Below the pieces are notes generated by a model that was not told where the DNA came from, did not search any database, and saw nothing but the letters and a program-made list of their open reading frames with translations. Both the position numbers and the translations under genes were made by a program. From positions 1,426,001 to 1,490,000 of the forward strand of contig NZ_CP051006.1 in NCBI RefSeq assembly GCF_014673495.1: a stretch of DNA of 64,000 bases, read 5' to 3'. Shown here in pieces: positions 35,365 to 51,720 of this stretch. Positions within the stretch are counted from its first letter, which is position 1. Each line of letters opens with the position of its first letter. The DNA is from Streptomyces griseofuscus (GTDB lineage Bacteria > Actinomycetota > Actinomycetes > Streptomycetales > Streptomycetaceae).

Positions 35365-35856
35365 TCAGGCCGTCTCGCGGCAGCGGACCATGAAGGACCG
35401 CTCGAAGACGATGACGGTCTCCCCGGTGGACTTGTGTCCGGTCGTCTCGACCGTGACGATCCCCTGCCCCGGCCGGGACTTGGAGAGCCGCTTGTCCAGG
35501 ATGCGGCTCGTCGCGTACAGGGTGTCGCCGACGAACACCGGGTCCTTCAGCCGGACCCGGTCCCAGCCGAGATTGGCCACCGCCCGCGCGGACAGCGCCT
35601 GTACGGTCATGCCGCTGATCAGGCAGATGGTGATCCCGCTGTTGACCAACACCTTTCCGTACTCGGCGCCTTCGCCGTACGCCTTGTCGAAGTGGAGCGG
35701 GTGCTGGTTCATCGTCAGCAGCGTCAGCCAGGTGTTGTCCGACTCGGTGATGGTCCGCCCGGGCCAGTGCTTGATCACCATCCCCGGCTCGAAGTCCTCG
35801 TAATCGCCGCCGTGTTCCTCGACGTACTCGTTCTCGCTCACCTGACGCAGTGTCAT
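35365..35856 (-). CDS. MaoC-like hydratase (mesaconyl-CoA-hydratase type)
   Basis: 163 residues from ATG 35856 (GGGAGAAGG upstream); the longer open frame is not needed. It has a single hot-dog fold with ITESDNTWLTLLTMNQHPLHFD and KVLVNSGI, then DPVFVGDTLYATS. The His and the flanking pattern match MaoC hydratases that act on branched enoyl-CoA esters and are often encoded beside CitE-like lyases. Asn stands where R-specific hydratases have Asp. Convergent with the OCD-family gene (17-nt gap), it probably shares a substrate with the CitE-like enzyme at 31460. Confidence 0.78.
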   Translation of the reverse strand: MTLRQVSENEYVEEHGGDYEDFEPGMVIKHWPGRTITESDNTWLTLLTMNQHPLHFDKAYGEGAEYGKVLVNSGITICLISGMTVQALSARAVANLGWDRVRLKDPVFVGDTLYATSRILDKRLSKSRPGQGIVTVETTGHKSTGETVIVFERSFMVRCRETA

Positions 35857-35987
35857 ATGACCTTCTCCCGTGTGCGTGTACGGCCTGCGGGGCGCCGGAA
35901 TCGTGGCGGCGCCGCGCACACCCTAGCGGTGTACCGCGCCTCGTGATCGGGGCTTGTGATCAGAAGAAGGAAAGGAGAGGCAGACGG

Positions 35988-37349
35988 ATGACCGTGCTCC
36001 TGGAGGCGGACCCCTCGCCGGTGACGGGCCACCCGTGGTTCGGCCGGTACCGGCTGGCGCCCGCGGCCGGTGCGGCGACCCTCCGTGATCTGCTGCGGCA
36101 CGAGATACGGGACACGGGCTACTGGTACCAGACGCATCTGCCGGCCGCGCCGATCGCGCTGCCCGCCGCTTCGTACGCCGAGTTGTTCCGCGTCTCGCGG
36201 GCCCTGCTCGACCTGGTGCGGCGCACCGCCCTGGAGAGCGCGGCCACCACCGAGGGTCGCCTGACCGCGTACCGCATGCCGCCCAGTGAGCAACAGCTGT
36301 TCCTGGCGGACCAGTTCACCGAGGAGCGGTACGCGGACTGCGTGGCCCGGCCCGATATCGTGATCGGGCCGGACGGGCCCCGGTTCCTGGAGTTCAACGT
36401 CAGCGGCGCGCTCGGCGGGCCGGTGGAGTTCCACTGCCGGATGGAGGTCTGGCGACGCCTCTACACCGACGCCCGGGGGCGGTTGCCGTTCGACTACCAG
36501 CACCCGTTCGCCGTACGTGCGGAGATGTTCCGGCAGCTGTGCGCCGAGTCGGGGCTGCCGCCCCGGGTGGCGATGGTGGGCAGCGCCCGCGACCAGGGCG
36601 GCTTCACCCGCTACTTCGACCTCCAGGTCGACCACTTCAACAGCCATGGCCTGCTGGCGCGGTTCTTCGAGCCCGAGGATCTGCACGAGGCCTGGGACTG
36701 CCCGCCGCGGTTGCGCTACGGGCTGGGGCTGCGGGACTTCACCATCCCGGACTGGGCCGAACTCGGCATCGACACCGCGCCGGTGCAGACCGCGCTGGAC
36801 AACGGCTGCCTCCTGGTCGGCACCCAGACCTCCACCTTCCTGTCCAGCAAGCTGACCATGGGCCTGCTCTCGGAGGGCCGCCCGTGGATGAGCGCGGCCG
36901 AACGCGCCCTCGTCGACCGGTATCTGCCGTGGACCCGGGTCCTGTCCCACCGGTGGACGACCCGGGGCGAACGCAAGGTCGACCTGGTGGAGTTCACCCT
37001 CGCGCACCGGGAGTCGCTGGTGCTCAAGGAGAGCATCGGCATGAGCGGCCGGCAGGTCCTCATCGGCCGGGAGAGCGACCGGGCCGACTGGACGGCGGCG
37101 GTGACGGCGGCCGCGGAGACCGGCACCAGCGTGGTGCAGGAGTTCGTGGCGCCGCGCACCTGCCGGCTCGCGATGGTGGCCGACGGGGTGGACGAGCCGT
37201 ACGACACCGAGGTGGCCCCGGTGTTCGGACCGCTGCTGTTCGGCGGCCGCCCCGCGGGCCTGTTCGCGCGGTTCTTCGGCGACGGAAGGGAGGGAATCGT
37301 CAGCGTCGCGGGCGCGGGCTGCTCCGACGACTGTGTGGTCTCGATCTAG
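35988..37349 (+). CDS. ATP-grasp-like ligase, paralogue of the phosphonate-run ligase
   Basis: 453 residues from ATG 35988 with AAGGAGAGG upstream. PWTRVLSHRW, VDLVEFTLAHRESLVLKE and MSGRQVLIGRES (residues ~325-365), then SVVQEFV, line up with the protein encoded at 1430-2773. FLEFNVSGALGG near 130 resembles the acidic metal-binding strand of ATP-grasp enzymes. I infer amide-bond formation or amino acid activation as acyl phosphate. It lies divergent to the MaoC gene and upstream of an antiporter. The paralogy is one of the few direct links between the left and right halves. Confidence 0.62.
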   Translation: MTVLLEADPSPVTGHPWFGRYRLAPAAGAATLRDLLRHEIRDTGYWYQTHLPAAPIALPAASYAELFRVSRALLDLVRRTALESAATTEGRLTAYRMPPSEQQLFLADQFTEERYADCVARPDIVIGPDGPRFLEFNVSGALGGPVEFHCRMEVWRRLYTDARGRLPFDYQHPFAVRAEMFRQLCAESGLPPRVAMVGSARDQGGFTRYFDLQVDHFNSHGLLARFFEPEDLHEAWDCPPRLRYGLGLRDFTIPDWAELGIDTAPVQTALDNGCLLVGTQTSTFLSSKLTMGLLSEGRPWMSAAERALVDRYLPWTRVLSHRWTTRGERKVDLVEFTLAHRESLVLKESIGMSGRQVLIGRESDRADWTAAVTAAAETGTSVVQEFVAPRTCRLAMVADGVDEPYDTEVAPVFGPLLFGGRPAGLFARFFGDGREGIVSVAGAGCSDDCVVSI

Positions 37350-37424
37350 GCACCACCGAGAGAGCAGAAGGGACACCCGTGGTTTCCGCACGCTTGCGCA
37401 CGTACCCGGAAGGGGGGAGGAGCC

Positions 37425-38777
37425 GTGTCTCTCGAAGCCGCTGAGGTCGCCCATCTCCTCCTCGCGCTCATCGTCCTGCTCACCGCCGCCCATCTCGGCG
37501 GCCATCTGTTCGCGCGCCTGCGCCAGCCCCAGGTCATCGGCGAGATCGCCGGCGGTCTGGTGCTCGGCCCGACGGTCCTCGGCGAGTTCGCGCCCGGGGC
37601 CTGGCACTGGCTGTTCCCGGCCGGGGGCGCCACCGCGTCCGTGCTGGGCGCCTTCTACCAGCTCGGCATGCTGCTGCTGGTGTACCTGACCGGCGCCGAG
37701 CTGCGAGCCCGGCGCGAGACCGGGGGCCAGCGGACCATCACCTACGCCGCGATCTCGGGTCTCGCCCTGCCGTTCGCCTTCGGGCTGGCCGTCGCCTCCG
37801 CCGTGCACACCGGCGACCTGGCCGGGCCCAATGGCTCGCCGGCCGCCCTCGCGCTCGTCTTCGGCATGGCCGTCGCGGTCACCAGCGTGCCCGTCATCTC
37901 CCGCATCATGCTGGACCTCGGCATCCTGCGGACCCTGTTCGCACGGATCGTGCTGGCCGTGGCCGTGATCGAGGACATCCTGCTCTACGTCGTCCTCGCC
38001 ATCGTCCTCGGCATGGCGCAGGCCCGCGGCGCCGACGCCTACGGGCTGTGGGCGTCGTACGGCTCGGACGAACTGGCGCCCACCGTCGCCTACTTCACCG
38101 TCGTACCGCTGCTGTTCCTGGCGCTGTCCCTGTGGCTCGGGCCGAGGCTCTTCGTACGGCTGTCACGCTCGCGGGCCAATGTGCTGGAGCGGCGCAGCCC
38201 CCTCGCGTTCCGGCTGGTCGTCGTCTTCCTGCTGTGCGCGGCATGCGGCGGGCTCGGCATCGACCCGATCTTCGGGGCGCTGGTGGCGGGCATGTGCGTG
38301 GCGGGCGCGTCGGGGGCGCAGGCGGAGCGGTCCCAGGAGACGCTGCGCCAGGTCTCGCTGGGTTTCTTCGTGCCGGTCTACTTCGCGATCGTCGGCATCA
38401 AGCTGGATCTGGTGCGCCATTTCGACCCGGTGTTCTTCTGCTGGTTCCTGGCGCTGGCCTGCCTGGTGAAGTCGGCCAGTGTCTGGCTCGGGGCCCGGCT
38501 GGCGGGTGAGTCCTCGGCGGCGGCCAGGAACCTCGCGGTCGCGATGAACGCGCGTGGCGGTCCGGGCATCGTGCTCGCCTCCGTGGCGTTCGGCGCGCAC
38601 GTCATCAACGAGAACTTCTTCACCTCGCTGGTGCTGCTGTCCATCGTGACCAGCCAGTTCGCCGGGTTCTGGCTCGGCCGGATCGTGTCCGGGAGCAAGC
38701 CCCTCATGCCGGGTCGCAGCGGGGAGACGGCGGGATCCGGGGCCGGCCGGGAGCCGCTCGTGGAGGACGCCCGGTGA
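37425..38777 (+). CDS. CPA2-type Na+(K+)/H+ antiporter
   Basis: 450 residues from a GTG at 37425 (AGGGGGGAGG upstream). About 12-13 hydrophobic helices follow the Na_H_Exchanger pattern: HLGGHLFARLRQPQVIGEIAGG, LVLGPTVLG, LLVYLTGAEL, VTSVPVISRIMLDLG and VIEDILLYV with the ion-binding acidic residue, then GPGIVLASVAFGAHVI. It lacks a C-terminal nucleotide-binding (TrkA-N) domain. Such transporters occur in antibiotic clusters and may use the proton gradient for export or pH balance. The histidine phosphatase gene starts inside its stop (GTGA), so the two are coupled. Confidence 0.85.
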   Translation: MSLEAAEVAHLLLALIVLLTAAHLGGHLFARLRQPQVIGEIAGGLVLGPTVLGEFAPGAWHWLFPAGGATASVLGAFYQLGMLLLVYLTGAELRARRETGGQRTITYAAISGLALPFAFGLAVASAVHTGDLAGPNGSPAALALVFGMAVAVTSVPVISRIMLDLGILRTLFARIVLAVAVIEDILLYVVLAIVLGMAQARGADAYGLWASYGSDELAPTVAYFTVVPLLFLALSLWLGPRLFVRLSRSRANVLERRSPLAFRLVVVFLLCAACGGLGIDPIFGALVAGMCVAGASGAQAERSQETLRQVSLGFFVPVYFAIVGIKLDLVRHFDPVFFCWFLALACLVKSASVWLGARLAGESSAAARNLAVAMNARGGPGIVLASVAFGAHVINENFFTSLVLLSIVTSQFAGFWLGRIVSGSKPLMPGRSGETAGSGAGREPLVEDAR

Positions 38778-39370
38778 AGATCTATCTGGTACGGCACGGT
38801 CAGGCACAGGTGGCCGCGGGGCGCCGCCGGGACGCTCCGCTCAGCCCGCTCGGGCACACCCAGGCCGGGCATCTGGCGAAGTGGCTCGCGGGCGACGCGC
38901 GGCTCGACGGCGACACCTCGCTGACCGTGGGCAGCGTGGTGACCAGCCCGCTGACGCAGGCCCGCGAGACGGCCGAGTACGTATGCGCACCGCTCGGGCT
39001 CCCGGCCCGGGCCCAACACACGCTCACGGAGGCCGACTTCCCTCTCTCCCCAGAACTCCCCTCGTCCACCGCCCCGTTCGCCCGGCGCCGAGGCAGACTC
39101 CTGTCCGAGCGCTATCTGGACTTCCGTGCCCAGGCGCGCGCCGCTCTGGCCGAACTCACCCGATGTGCGCAGGAGTCGGGGCGGCCGGTGCTCGCGGTGA
39201 CCCATGGCGGCCTGATCGGCACGGTCGTCCGGGTGGTCGCGGAGTCCGACACGTTCCACCTCACGCTCTACCACTGCGGGATCACCGCGCTCGACTGGTC
39301 CGACGGCCGCTGGCGGCTGTCCCACGTCAACCTCTGGGACCATCTGCCGGTGCCGCTGCGCACCACCTGA
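38774..39370 (+). CDS. histidine phosphatase (phosphoglycerate-mutase superfamily)
   Basis: 198 residues from a GTG at 38774. The phosphohistidine motif is LVRHGQAQ at residues 6-13, with SPLGHTQAGHLAKWL next, VVTSPLTQARETAEY, and a late THGGLIG with the second active-site His. It is a small single-domain phosphatase. Substrates in this family are phosphosugars, phosphoamino acids or CoA-linked phosphates. Since a threonine kinase is encoded at 50690, dephosphorylation of a phosphorylated intermediate is a possible job, but this is speculation. Confidence 0.8.
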   Translation: MKIYLVRHGQAQVAAGRRRDAPLSPLGHTQAGHLAKWLAGDARLDGDTSLTVGSVVTSPLTQARETAEYVCAPLGLPARAQHTLTEADFPLSPELPSSTAPFARRRGRLLSERYLDFRAQARAALAELTRCAQESGRPVLAVTHGGLIGTVVRVVAESDTFHLTLYHCGITALDWSDGRWRLSHVNLWDHLPVPLRTT

Positions 39371-39393
39371 CCACCGTGTCGCCCATGACCGGC

Positions 39394-39412
39394 CGGGCAG
39401 TGGCGCTGCCCG
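39394..39412. terminator. short GC hairpin after the phosphatase gene
   Basis: CGGGCAG and CTGCCCG pair perfectly around TGGCG, 24 nt past the stop. A second 5-bp hairpin (AGGGA/TCCCT) lies at 39438-39451. A weak terminator candidate. Confidence 0.35.
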
Positions 39413-39499
39413 AGCGTTGCCCGTTTCGCCCTGTTCGAGGGAAGCGTCCCTGTCGTACACCAAAAGGGTGGGGCAGGTCTCGGCGTGGTGAGGAGAGTT

Positions 39500-41332
39500 G
39501 TGCACGAGCACCGGAAGCGACACGAGGATCCCACGGCGACGGGCTCGCGGCCCCGGCACACCACGGCGCGCGCGGCGGAGGCTCAGCGGCCCGTTCCGGC
39601 GGGCGCGCCACGGCCGGACGCGGTGGCCGCGCTGCAACGGCTGATCGGCAACGCGGCGGTCGGCGAGCTGCTGGGCCGCGCCGGGGCGGAGCGGTCCGAG
39701 GGGGCCGAACAGCAGTCCGCCGCGGTGCGCGGGGTGCTGCGCTCCCCCGGCCGGCCCCTGGAGGACTCGGTGCGCGGCGACATGGAGGCCCGGCTGGGCT
39801 CGGACTTCTCCGATGTGCGGGTGCACACCGGCCGGGCGGCGCACGAGTCCGCGGCCGCCGTCTCCGCCGAGGCGTACACCTCCGGCTCGCACATCGTCTT
39901 CCGCGAGGGCCGCTACGACCCCGCGTCCGCGGCGGGCCGCACCGTGCTCGCCCATGAGCTGACGCATGTCGTGCAGCAGCGGCGCGGCCCGGTCGCCGGG
40001 ACGGACACCGGGGGCGGGCTCGCCGTCAGCGATCCGTCGGACCGGTTCGAGCGGGAGGCCGAGCGGGTCGCCCGGCGGGTGACAACCGACGGGGCGTCCG
40101 AGGCGGTGGCCGACGGCCCGGACCGGGCGCCGGGCGCGGTGGCGCACGCCGGCGCGGGGCTGACCGTGGCCCGGCTGATGTCGGTCGACGATTTCCAGGG
40201 GCGCACCACCGTCGGCACCTTCCAGAAACGCGGCTCGTCCATCGACCTGGTCGAGCGGGCCCTCGCCGAGTGCCATGGGGGCGGGGCGGGGGCCGACGAC
40301 TTCGCGGCCAGGGCCGATCGGCTGGAGAACCTCGTCCAGGCCGCCGAGGGCTACCTCACCCAGTCGAAATCGCGCCGGCACGGGCAGGTCGTTCAGGAGC
40401 TGCTCGACGAATGCCGGCCCGAGGCCGCGATCTTCCGGCAGCTCGCGAACGCCGTGGGCCTCGCGAACCCGCTGGCGAAGGCGCGCGCGCTGCTCACCGC
40501 GCAGGAGGCCGTCCTCCAGCGCGTCCAGGCCGCGCACCTGGACTTCGACAGCGAGCTGGCCAAGGCCAACGTCCATCTCCAGACACCGCTGCTCCAGGCC
40601 GTCAACACGCTGTCGGACGCCGAGAAGAGCACCCTCGTCGGGGACGATCTCGATCTGCTGGCCGGGATCCAGGCGGACCCCGGCGCTCCGCAGGTCACCC
40701 GGGACACCCTCGGCGATCTGCTGGCGAACCGCGGCATCGTCAACTTCACGACCGGCCTGCCGGGAACGAAGCTGTCGGAGCCGGGAGTCGCCGAGAAGTA
40801 CACCCTCAGGCACATGATGGCGCAGCCGGAGGGCGCCACGGGGCGGCTCGGCTCGCTGGCCCATGAACTCACCCATGTGGACGCCGGCGAGAGCTTCGAC
40901 AACACGCAGATCCTGCTGCTGTTGCGGCAGAACCTCTCCGACGCCGAGATCACGGCGCTGGCCAAGGAGCGCAAGGCCCGGGTCGACGACCTGCGGGGAC
41001 TCCTGGCCGGCGACGGGACGCTCACCGACGACCAGAAGGACCTCTTCGCCTCCAAGTTGCGGTACGCCACGGACCCGAGCAAGGGCGTCGGCCGCTACGC
41101 GGCGAACTTCAAGAGCAAACTCGATGCCGCCACCCATCAACGCCTGCTGGAGATCGAGGCGTTGAGCGCCCCGAACAGCTCCACCCTCGTGGAGTACGAC
41201 ACCGTCGTCACCCAGCTCCTCGTCTATCTGCACCGCTGGGGCGTCCCCCAGACGGTCCCGCTCTACACGGCGCTCACCCAACTGGCCACGGAACTGCGCA
41301 ACGACCGAAGGGCCGCGGCGGCGGGCCACTAG
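39500..41332 (+). CDS. DUF4157 (eCIS-type core domain) protein with two HELTH motifs
   Basis: 610 residues from a GTG at 39500 with AGGAG 4 nt upstream; a GTG at 39485 is an alternative. Residues ~80-160 are the DUF4157 domain: ALQRLIGNAAV before it, LEDSVRGDMEARLGSDFSDV, RVHTG, and AHELTHVVQQ with His152. A second zincin-like motif, AHELTHVDAGES, starts at His455 in the C-terminal half, which is otherwise helical (QILLLLRQNLSDAEITALAKERK). DUF4157 proteins are common around extracellular contractile injection systems and toxin-like effectors in actinobacteria. No tail or sheath genes are nearby. No signal peptide is visible. Confidence 0.78.
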   Translation: MHEHRKRHEDPTATGSRPRHTTARAAEAQRPVPAGAPRPDAVAALQRLIGNAAVGELLGRAGAERSEGAEQQSAAVRGVLRSPGRPLEDSVRGDMEARLGSDFSDVRVHTGRAAHESAAAVSAEAYTSGSHIVFREGRYDPASAAGRTVLAHELTHVVQQRRGPVAGTDTGGGLAVSDPSDRFEREAERVARRVTTDGASEAVADGPDRAPGAVAHAGAGLTVARLMSVDDFQGRTTVGTFQKRGSSIDLVERALAECHGGGAGADDFAARADRLENLVQAAEGYLTQSKSRRHGQVVQELLDECRPEAAIFRQLANAVGLANPLAKARALLTAQEAVLQRVQAAHLDFDSELAKANVHLQTPLLQAVNTLSDAEKSTLVGDDLDLLAGIQADPGAPQVTRDTLGDLLANRGIVNFTTGLPGTKLSEPGVAEKYTLRHMMAQPEGATGRLGSLAHELTHVDAGESFDNTQILLLLRQNLSDAEITALAKERKARVDDLRGLLAGDGTLTDDQKDLFASKLRYATDPSKGVGRYAANFKSKLDAATHQRLLEIEALSAPNSSTLVEYDTVVTQLLVYLHRWGVPQTVPLYTALTQLATELRNDRRAAAAGH

Positions 41333-41675
41333 GGCCTCTCATTTGGATCAGGCCGGGCTCGCGGGCCCTGGCACCGCTGCGTTCCGATGCGCACCACCGA
41401 GGGCCTGCTGTGTCTGGACGTGGTCGACGGCCGCATCATGTACGTCGAGATCCTGCACCGGCCGCCGATGCGGCGCCGCCCTTAGCCCACATCTCCCATT
41501 GATTGCACGGCACTTGGATGGGCCGGAGGCAACTGATCCGGGTGCCGTGTCACGTGAATCCGGGACCGGCAGATCGGGACTTATCTCCATCCCGTCCCGC
41601 GCCTAGCGTTGAACTCACCAACCAGTGGGATCAGTGCCGCACGTCCGGAAAGGCGTGGCGGTCGAGGGAGTCGAC
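41333..41675. other. intergenic region with a small remnant-like ORF
   Basis: 343 nt between the DUF4157 gene and the large NRPS gene. ATG 41387 to TAG 41485 encodes 32 residues (LCLDVVDGRIMYVEILHRPP); its strand-turn-strand look suggests the C-terminal end of a lost gene, but no ribosome site precedes it. The rest holds no gene. Rightward GAGGGAG at 41664-41670 fits a TTG start at 41676. I found no convincing promoter here. Confidence 0.35.
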
Positions 41676-49010
<7,335 letters not shown>

Positions 49011-49091
49011 ATCCTGCCTGCCCGCCCGCGGAGGGCGCCCACCGGCCCTTGCGCACCACGCCCGCTCACACCACAGAACGGACACCGTCAC

Positions 49092-50690
49092 GTGACGAGC
49101 CAGTCCCCGGCACCCGCCGCCGAACTCACCGGCCGCATCAGCGGCGGACCGAGCGAACTGCTGCACGAGGAGGTGCTCGCCCCGCAGTTCCGGTTCGAGT
49201 CCCGCCATCTGCTGCACCACTACGTCGCCATCGAGAAGACCCTCGCCGCCGAGTACGCCCGCATGGGGCTGCTCGACACGGACGAGGCGCACGCCGTCGC
49301 CGCCCTCCTCGACGGGGTGGGCCCGGACACCCTCAGCGCCCGGCCCGACGCCAACATGTCGGACATCGCGTTCGCGATCGAGCGGCATGTCGAGGCGGGG
49401 CTCGCGCGTCCGGCCGTGCGCTGGCACGTCGACCGCAGCCGCAACGACCTCCAGGCGTGCGCCCAGTTGATGTTCGGCCGGGAGCGGCTCATCGCGTTCG
49501 CCGGGGCCCTGGCGGAGCTCGGCGAGGTCGTCGTAGAGCTCGCGGAGGAGACCCGCGAGCTGCCCATGCCCGGGTACACGCACTTCCAGGCCGCCCAGAT
49601 CATCACCCCCGGCTTCCATCTCACCGCGCTCTCCGAGCATCTGCTGCACACCCAGCGCCGGCTGCTGGCCGCCTACGACGGCATCGACGCCTGCCCGCTC
49701 GGCGCCGGCGCGATGGCCGGGCAGGAACTGCCCTGGGACCGCGTCCGGATGGCCCGGCTGCTCGGCTTCGACCGCCCGCAGTCCAACGCGCTCACCGCGG
49801 TCGCCTCCCGCCGCTGGAGCGCCGAGGCCACCGCCGAACTCAGCCTGCTGGGCGCCGCGTTGAGCCGGTTCACCACCGACCTGCTCAGCTGGGGCGGCAG
49901 TGAGTACGGCTTCATCGAGCTGCCCGACGAACTGTCCGGCATCTCCTCGGCCATGCCGCAGAAGAAGAACTACCCCGTGCTGGAACGCATCCGGGGCCGC
50001 ACCGCCCATCTGACCGCCTTCCACACGGACGTCCTGCTCGGCCAGCGCAACACTCCGTTCTGCAATCTGGTCGAGGTCTCCAAGGAGGCCGGTACCCACG
50101 TGCTGGCCGCCTTCGACTCGGCGCACGGCACCGTACGGCTGCTCACCGAGGTGCTGCGCCGTCTTATCTTCCGCGCGGGGCGGATGCGCGAGGTCTGCGA
50201 GCGGGAGTTCCTGGGCGGGTTCAGCCTCGCCAACGCCCTCACCCTGACCGAGGACGTGCCCTGGCGCACCGCCCAGGTGATCGCCGGCAAGTACATCGTG
50301 CGGGCCGTCGCCGCCGGCGCCCCGCCGCACCCGGGCGTGCCCGAGCTGCTGGTGGAGGCGGCAGCCGAGCACTCCGTCACGCTCGCCGGACCGGGCGGGC
50401 TGCTCGCCGACGCCTTCGATGTGCGGCGCGGGCTCGAACGCCTGGCCTCTCAAGGGTCGGCGCGGCCCGAGGCGGTCGCCGAGGCACTGCGCGTCCAGCG
50501 GACGGCGTACGCCGAGGTGCGGGCGGCCTGGGAGCGGCGGGCCGCGGCCGTCCGCGCGGGTGCCGCCGAGACGGACCGGGCGCTCGGGCTCGTGGCGCCG
50601 GCGGGCTCCGCCGTGGACGCCGTACGCACAAAAGAGGCGACGGCGGGCTCCCCCGAGGGCGCCGTACACGCGGAAGCGGGGGACCGCTGA
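49092..50690 (+). CDS. argininosuccinate lyase/aspartase-superfamily enzyme (DABA pathway)
   Basis: 532 residues from a GTG at 49092; the ribosome site is weak. Superfamily signatures are visible: SDIAFAIERHV, WHVDRSRNDLQACAQLM, PGYTHFQAAQIITPG with the catalytic His, and the flexible loop GISSAMPQKKN near 283 with the catalytic Ser. The enzyme eliminates fumarate from N-succinyl adducts. No arginine genes are nearby. Beside a threonine kinase and a PLP beta-replacement enzyme it fits release of 2,3-diaminobutyrate from an aspartate adduct, as proposed for friulimicin (DabA-C) and pacidamycin. It is longer than usual by a C-terminal tail of ~40 residues. Confidence 0.8.
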   Translation: MTSQSPAPAAELTGRISGGPSELLHEEVLAPQFRFESRHLLHHYVAIEKTLAAEYARMGLLDTDEAHAVAALLDGVGPDTLSARPDANMSDIAFAIERHVEAGLARPAVRWHVDRSRNDLQACAQLMFGRERLIAFAGALAELGEVVVELAEETRELPMPGYTHFQAAQIITPGFHLTALSEHLLHTQRRLLAAYDGIDACPLGAGAMAGQELPWDRVRMARLLGFDRPQSNALTAVASRRWSAEATAELSLLGAALSRFTTDLLSWGGSEYGFIELPDELSGISSAMPQKKNYPVLERIRGRTAHLTAFHTDVLLGQRNTPFCNLVEVSKEAGTHVLAAFDSAHGTVRLLTEVLRRLIFRAGRMREVCEREFLGGFSLANALTLTEDVPWRTAQVIAGKYIVRAVAAGAPPHPGVPELLVEAAAEHSVTLAGPGGLLADAFDVRRGLERLASQGSARPEAVAEALRVQRTAYAEVRAAWERRAAAVRAGAAETDRALGLVAPAGSAVDAVRTKEATAGSPEGAVHAEAGDR

Positions 50691-51718
50691 TGCCGCCGTC
50701 ACCGATCTCCAGCCCGGCCGCCGCGCCGGCCGACCTCGAACCCGGTCTCGGGCACGCCTTCGGCACGTTCGGGGAGCTTCTCCAGGGCGCGCTGCCCGAG
50801 CTGGACGGCGACTTCCTGGTGACGTTCCCGCTGGCCCGGTGGGCGACCGCCGCCTTCCACCCATGGCCCGGACGGCCGGACGTACGGGTCGCGCCCGCGC
50901 ACAAGGCCAAGTCCCGGCGCACCGCCGAGGCCGTCCTGTCCGCGCTCGGGGTGACCCACGGCGGTCTGCTGGAACTCGGCGGCGACCTGCCCGAGGGCAA
51001 GGGCATGGCCAGCTCGTCGGCCGACCTGGTCGCCACCGTGCGAGCCGTCGGCGCGGCCTTCGGACGGTCGTTCTCCCCCGCCGAGACCGAGGCGTTCCTG
51101 CGGGGTGTGGAGCCGGCCGACGGTGTGATGTACGACGAGATCGTCTGCTTCCACCACCGGGGCGTGCGCCTCGGCCGCAGGCTCGGCACGCTGCCGCCGT
51201 TCGCCGTCGTCGCGCACGACGAGGGCGGACAGGTCGACACGGTCGCCCACAATCGCACGGCCGGTCCGATCGGGGCCGCGGACCGGCACGAGTACGCCCG
51301 GCTGCTCGACCGGCTCACCACCGCCGTCACCGAGGGCGATCTGCCGTCCGTGGGCGAAGTGACCACCCGCAGCGCCGAGTTGAACGGACGGCGGCGCGAG
51401 CGGCCCGGGTTCGACCGGCTGCGCGTGCTGTGTGCCGAGGTCGGCGGGCTCGGCCTGGTCCTCGCGCACAGCGGCACCCTGCTCGGTGTCCTCCTCGAAG
51501 CCGGCGACCCCGAACTCGACGCCAAGTCGGCGCATATCAGGGACGGTTGCGCGGCGCTCGGCGGCGAGGTGTCCGTGCACCGCTCGCTGGGCGCGGGCGA
51601 CGACTGGACCCGGCCGCACCGCGGGCAGCTCACCGGGCCCGCCGGCCCCGTACCCCGTCCCGCCGTACCCCGTCCCGCCGCGGAACCCTCCGCCCTCCCT
51701 CATGAGCTGGAGATCTGA
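50690..51718 (+). CDS. GHMP-family L-threonine kinase (PduX-like)
   Basis: 342 residues; ATG 50690 shares one base with the preceding TGA. It starts HAFGTFGELLQGALPE, characteristic of PduX-type threonine kinases, followed by the GHMP phosphate loop LPEGKGMASSSADLVA near residue 100 and a C-terminal AHSGTLLGVLLE (GHMP motif 3). It should make O-phospho-L-threonine from threonine and ATP, activating the beta position for replacement. A cobalamin role (PduX) is unlikely because no cob genes are near. The final 30 residues contain a short RPAVPRPAA repeat. Confidence 0.82.
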   Translation: MPPSPISSPAAAPADLEPGLGHAFGTFGELLQGALPELDGDFLVTFPLARWATAAFHPWPGRPDVRVAPAHKAKSRRTAEAVLSALGVTHGGLLELGGDLPEGKGMASSSADLVATVRAVGAAFGRSFSPAETEAFLRGVEPADGVMYDEIVCFHHRGVRLGRRLGTLPPFAVVAHDEGGQVDTVAHNRTAGPIGAADRHEYARLLDRLTTAVTEGDLPSVGEVTTRSAELNGRRRERPGFDRLRVLCAEVGGLGLVLAHSGTLLGVLLEAGDPELDAKSAHIRDGCAALGGEVSVHRSLGAGDDWTRPHRGQLTGPAGPVPRPAVPRPAAEPSALPHELEI

Positions 51719-51720
51719 CC

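Noticed and set aside
39500..41332. Part of an extracellular contractile injection system locus
   Set aside because: No sheath, tube, baseplate or ATPase gene is in the window; only the DUF4157 domain suggests the link.
41487..41675. Promoter TTGAAC-17 nt-CAGTGC before the large NRPS gene
   Set aside because: The -10 is too poor and it lies too close to possible starts to be credible.
49092..50690. Primary-metabolism argininosuccinate lyase (argH)
   Set aside because: No other arginine gene is near, the protein has a long C-terminal tail, and it is coupled to a threonine kinase gene.
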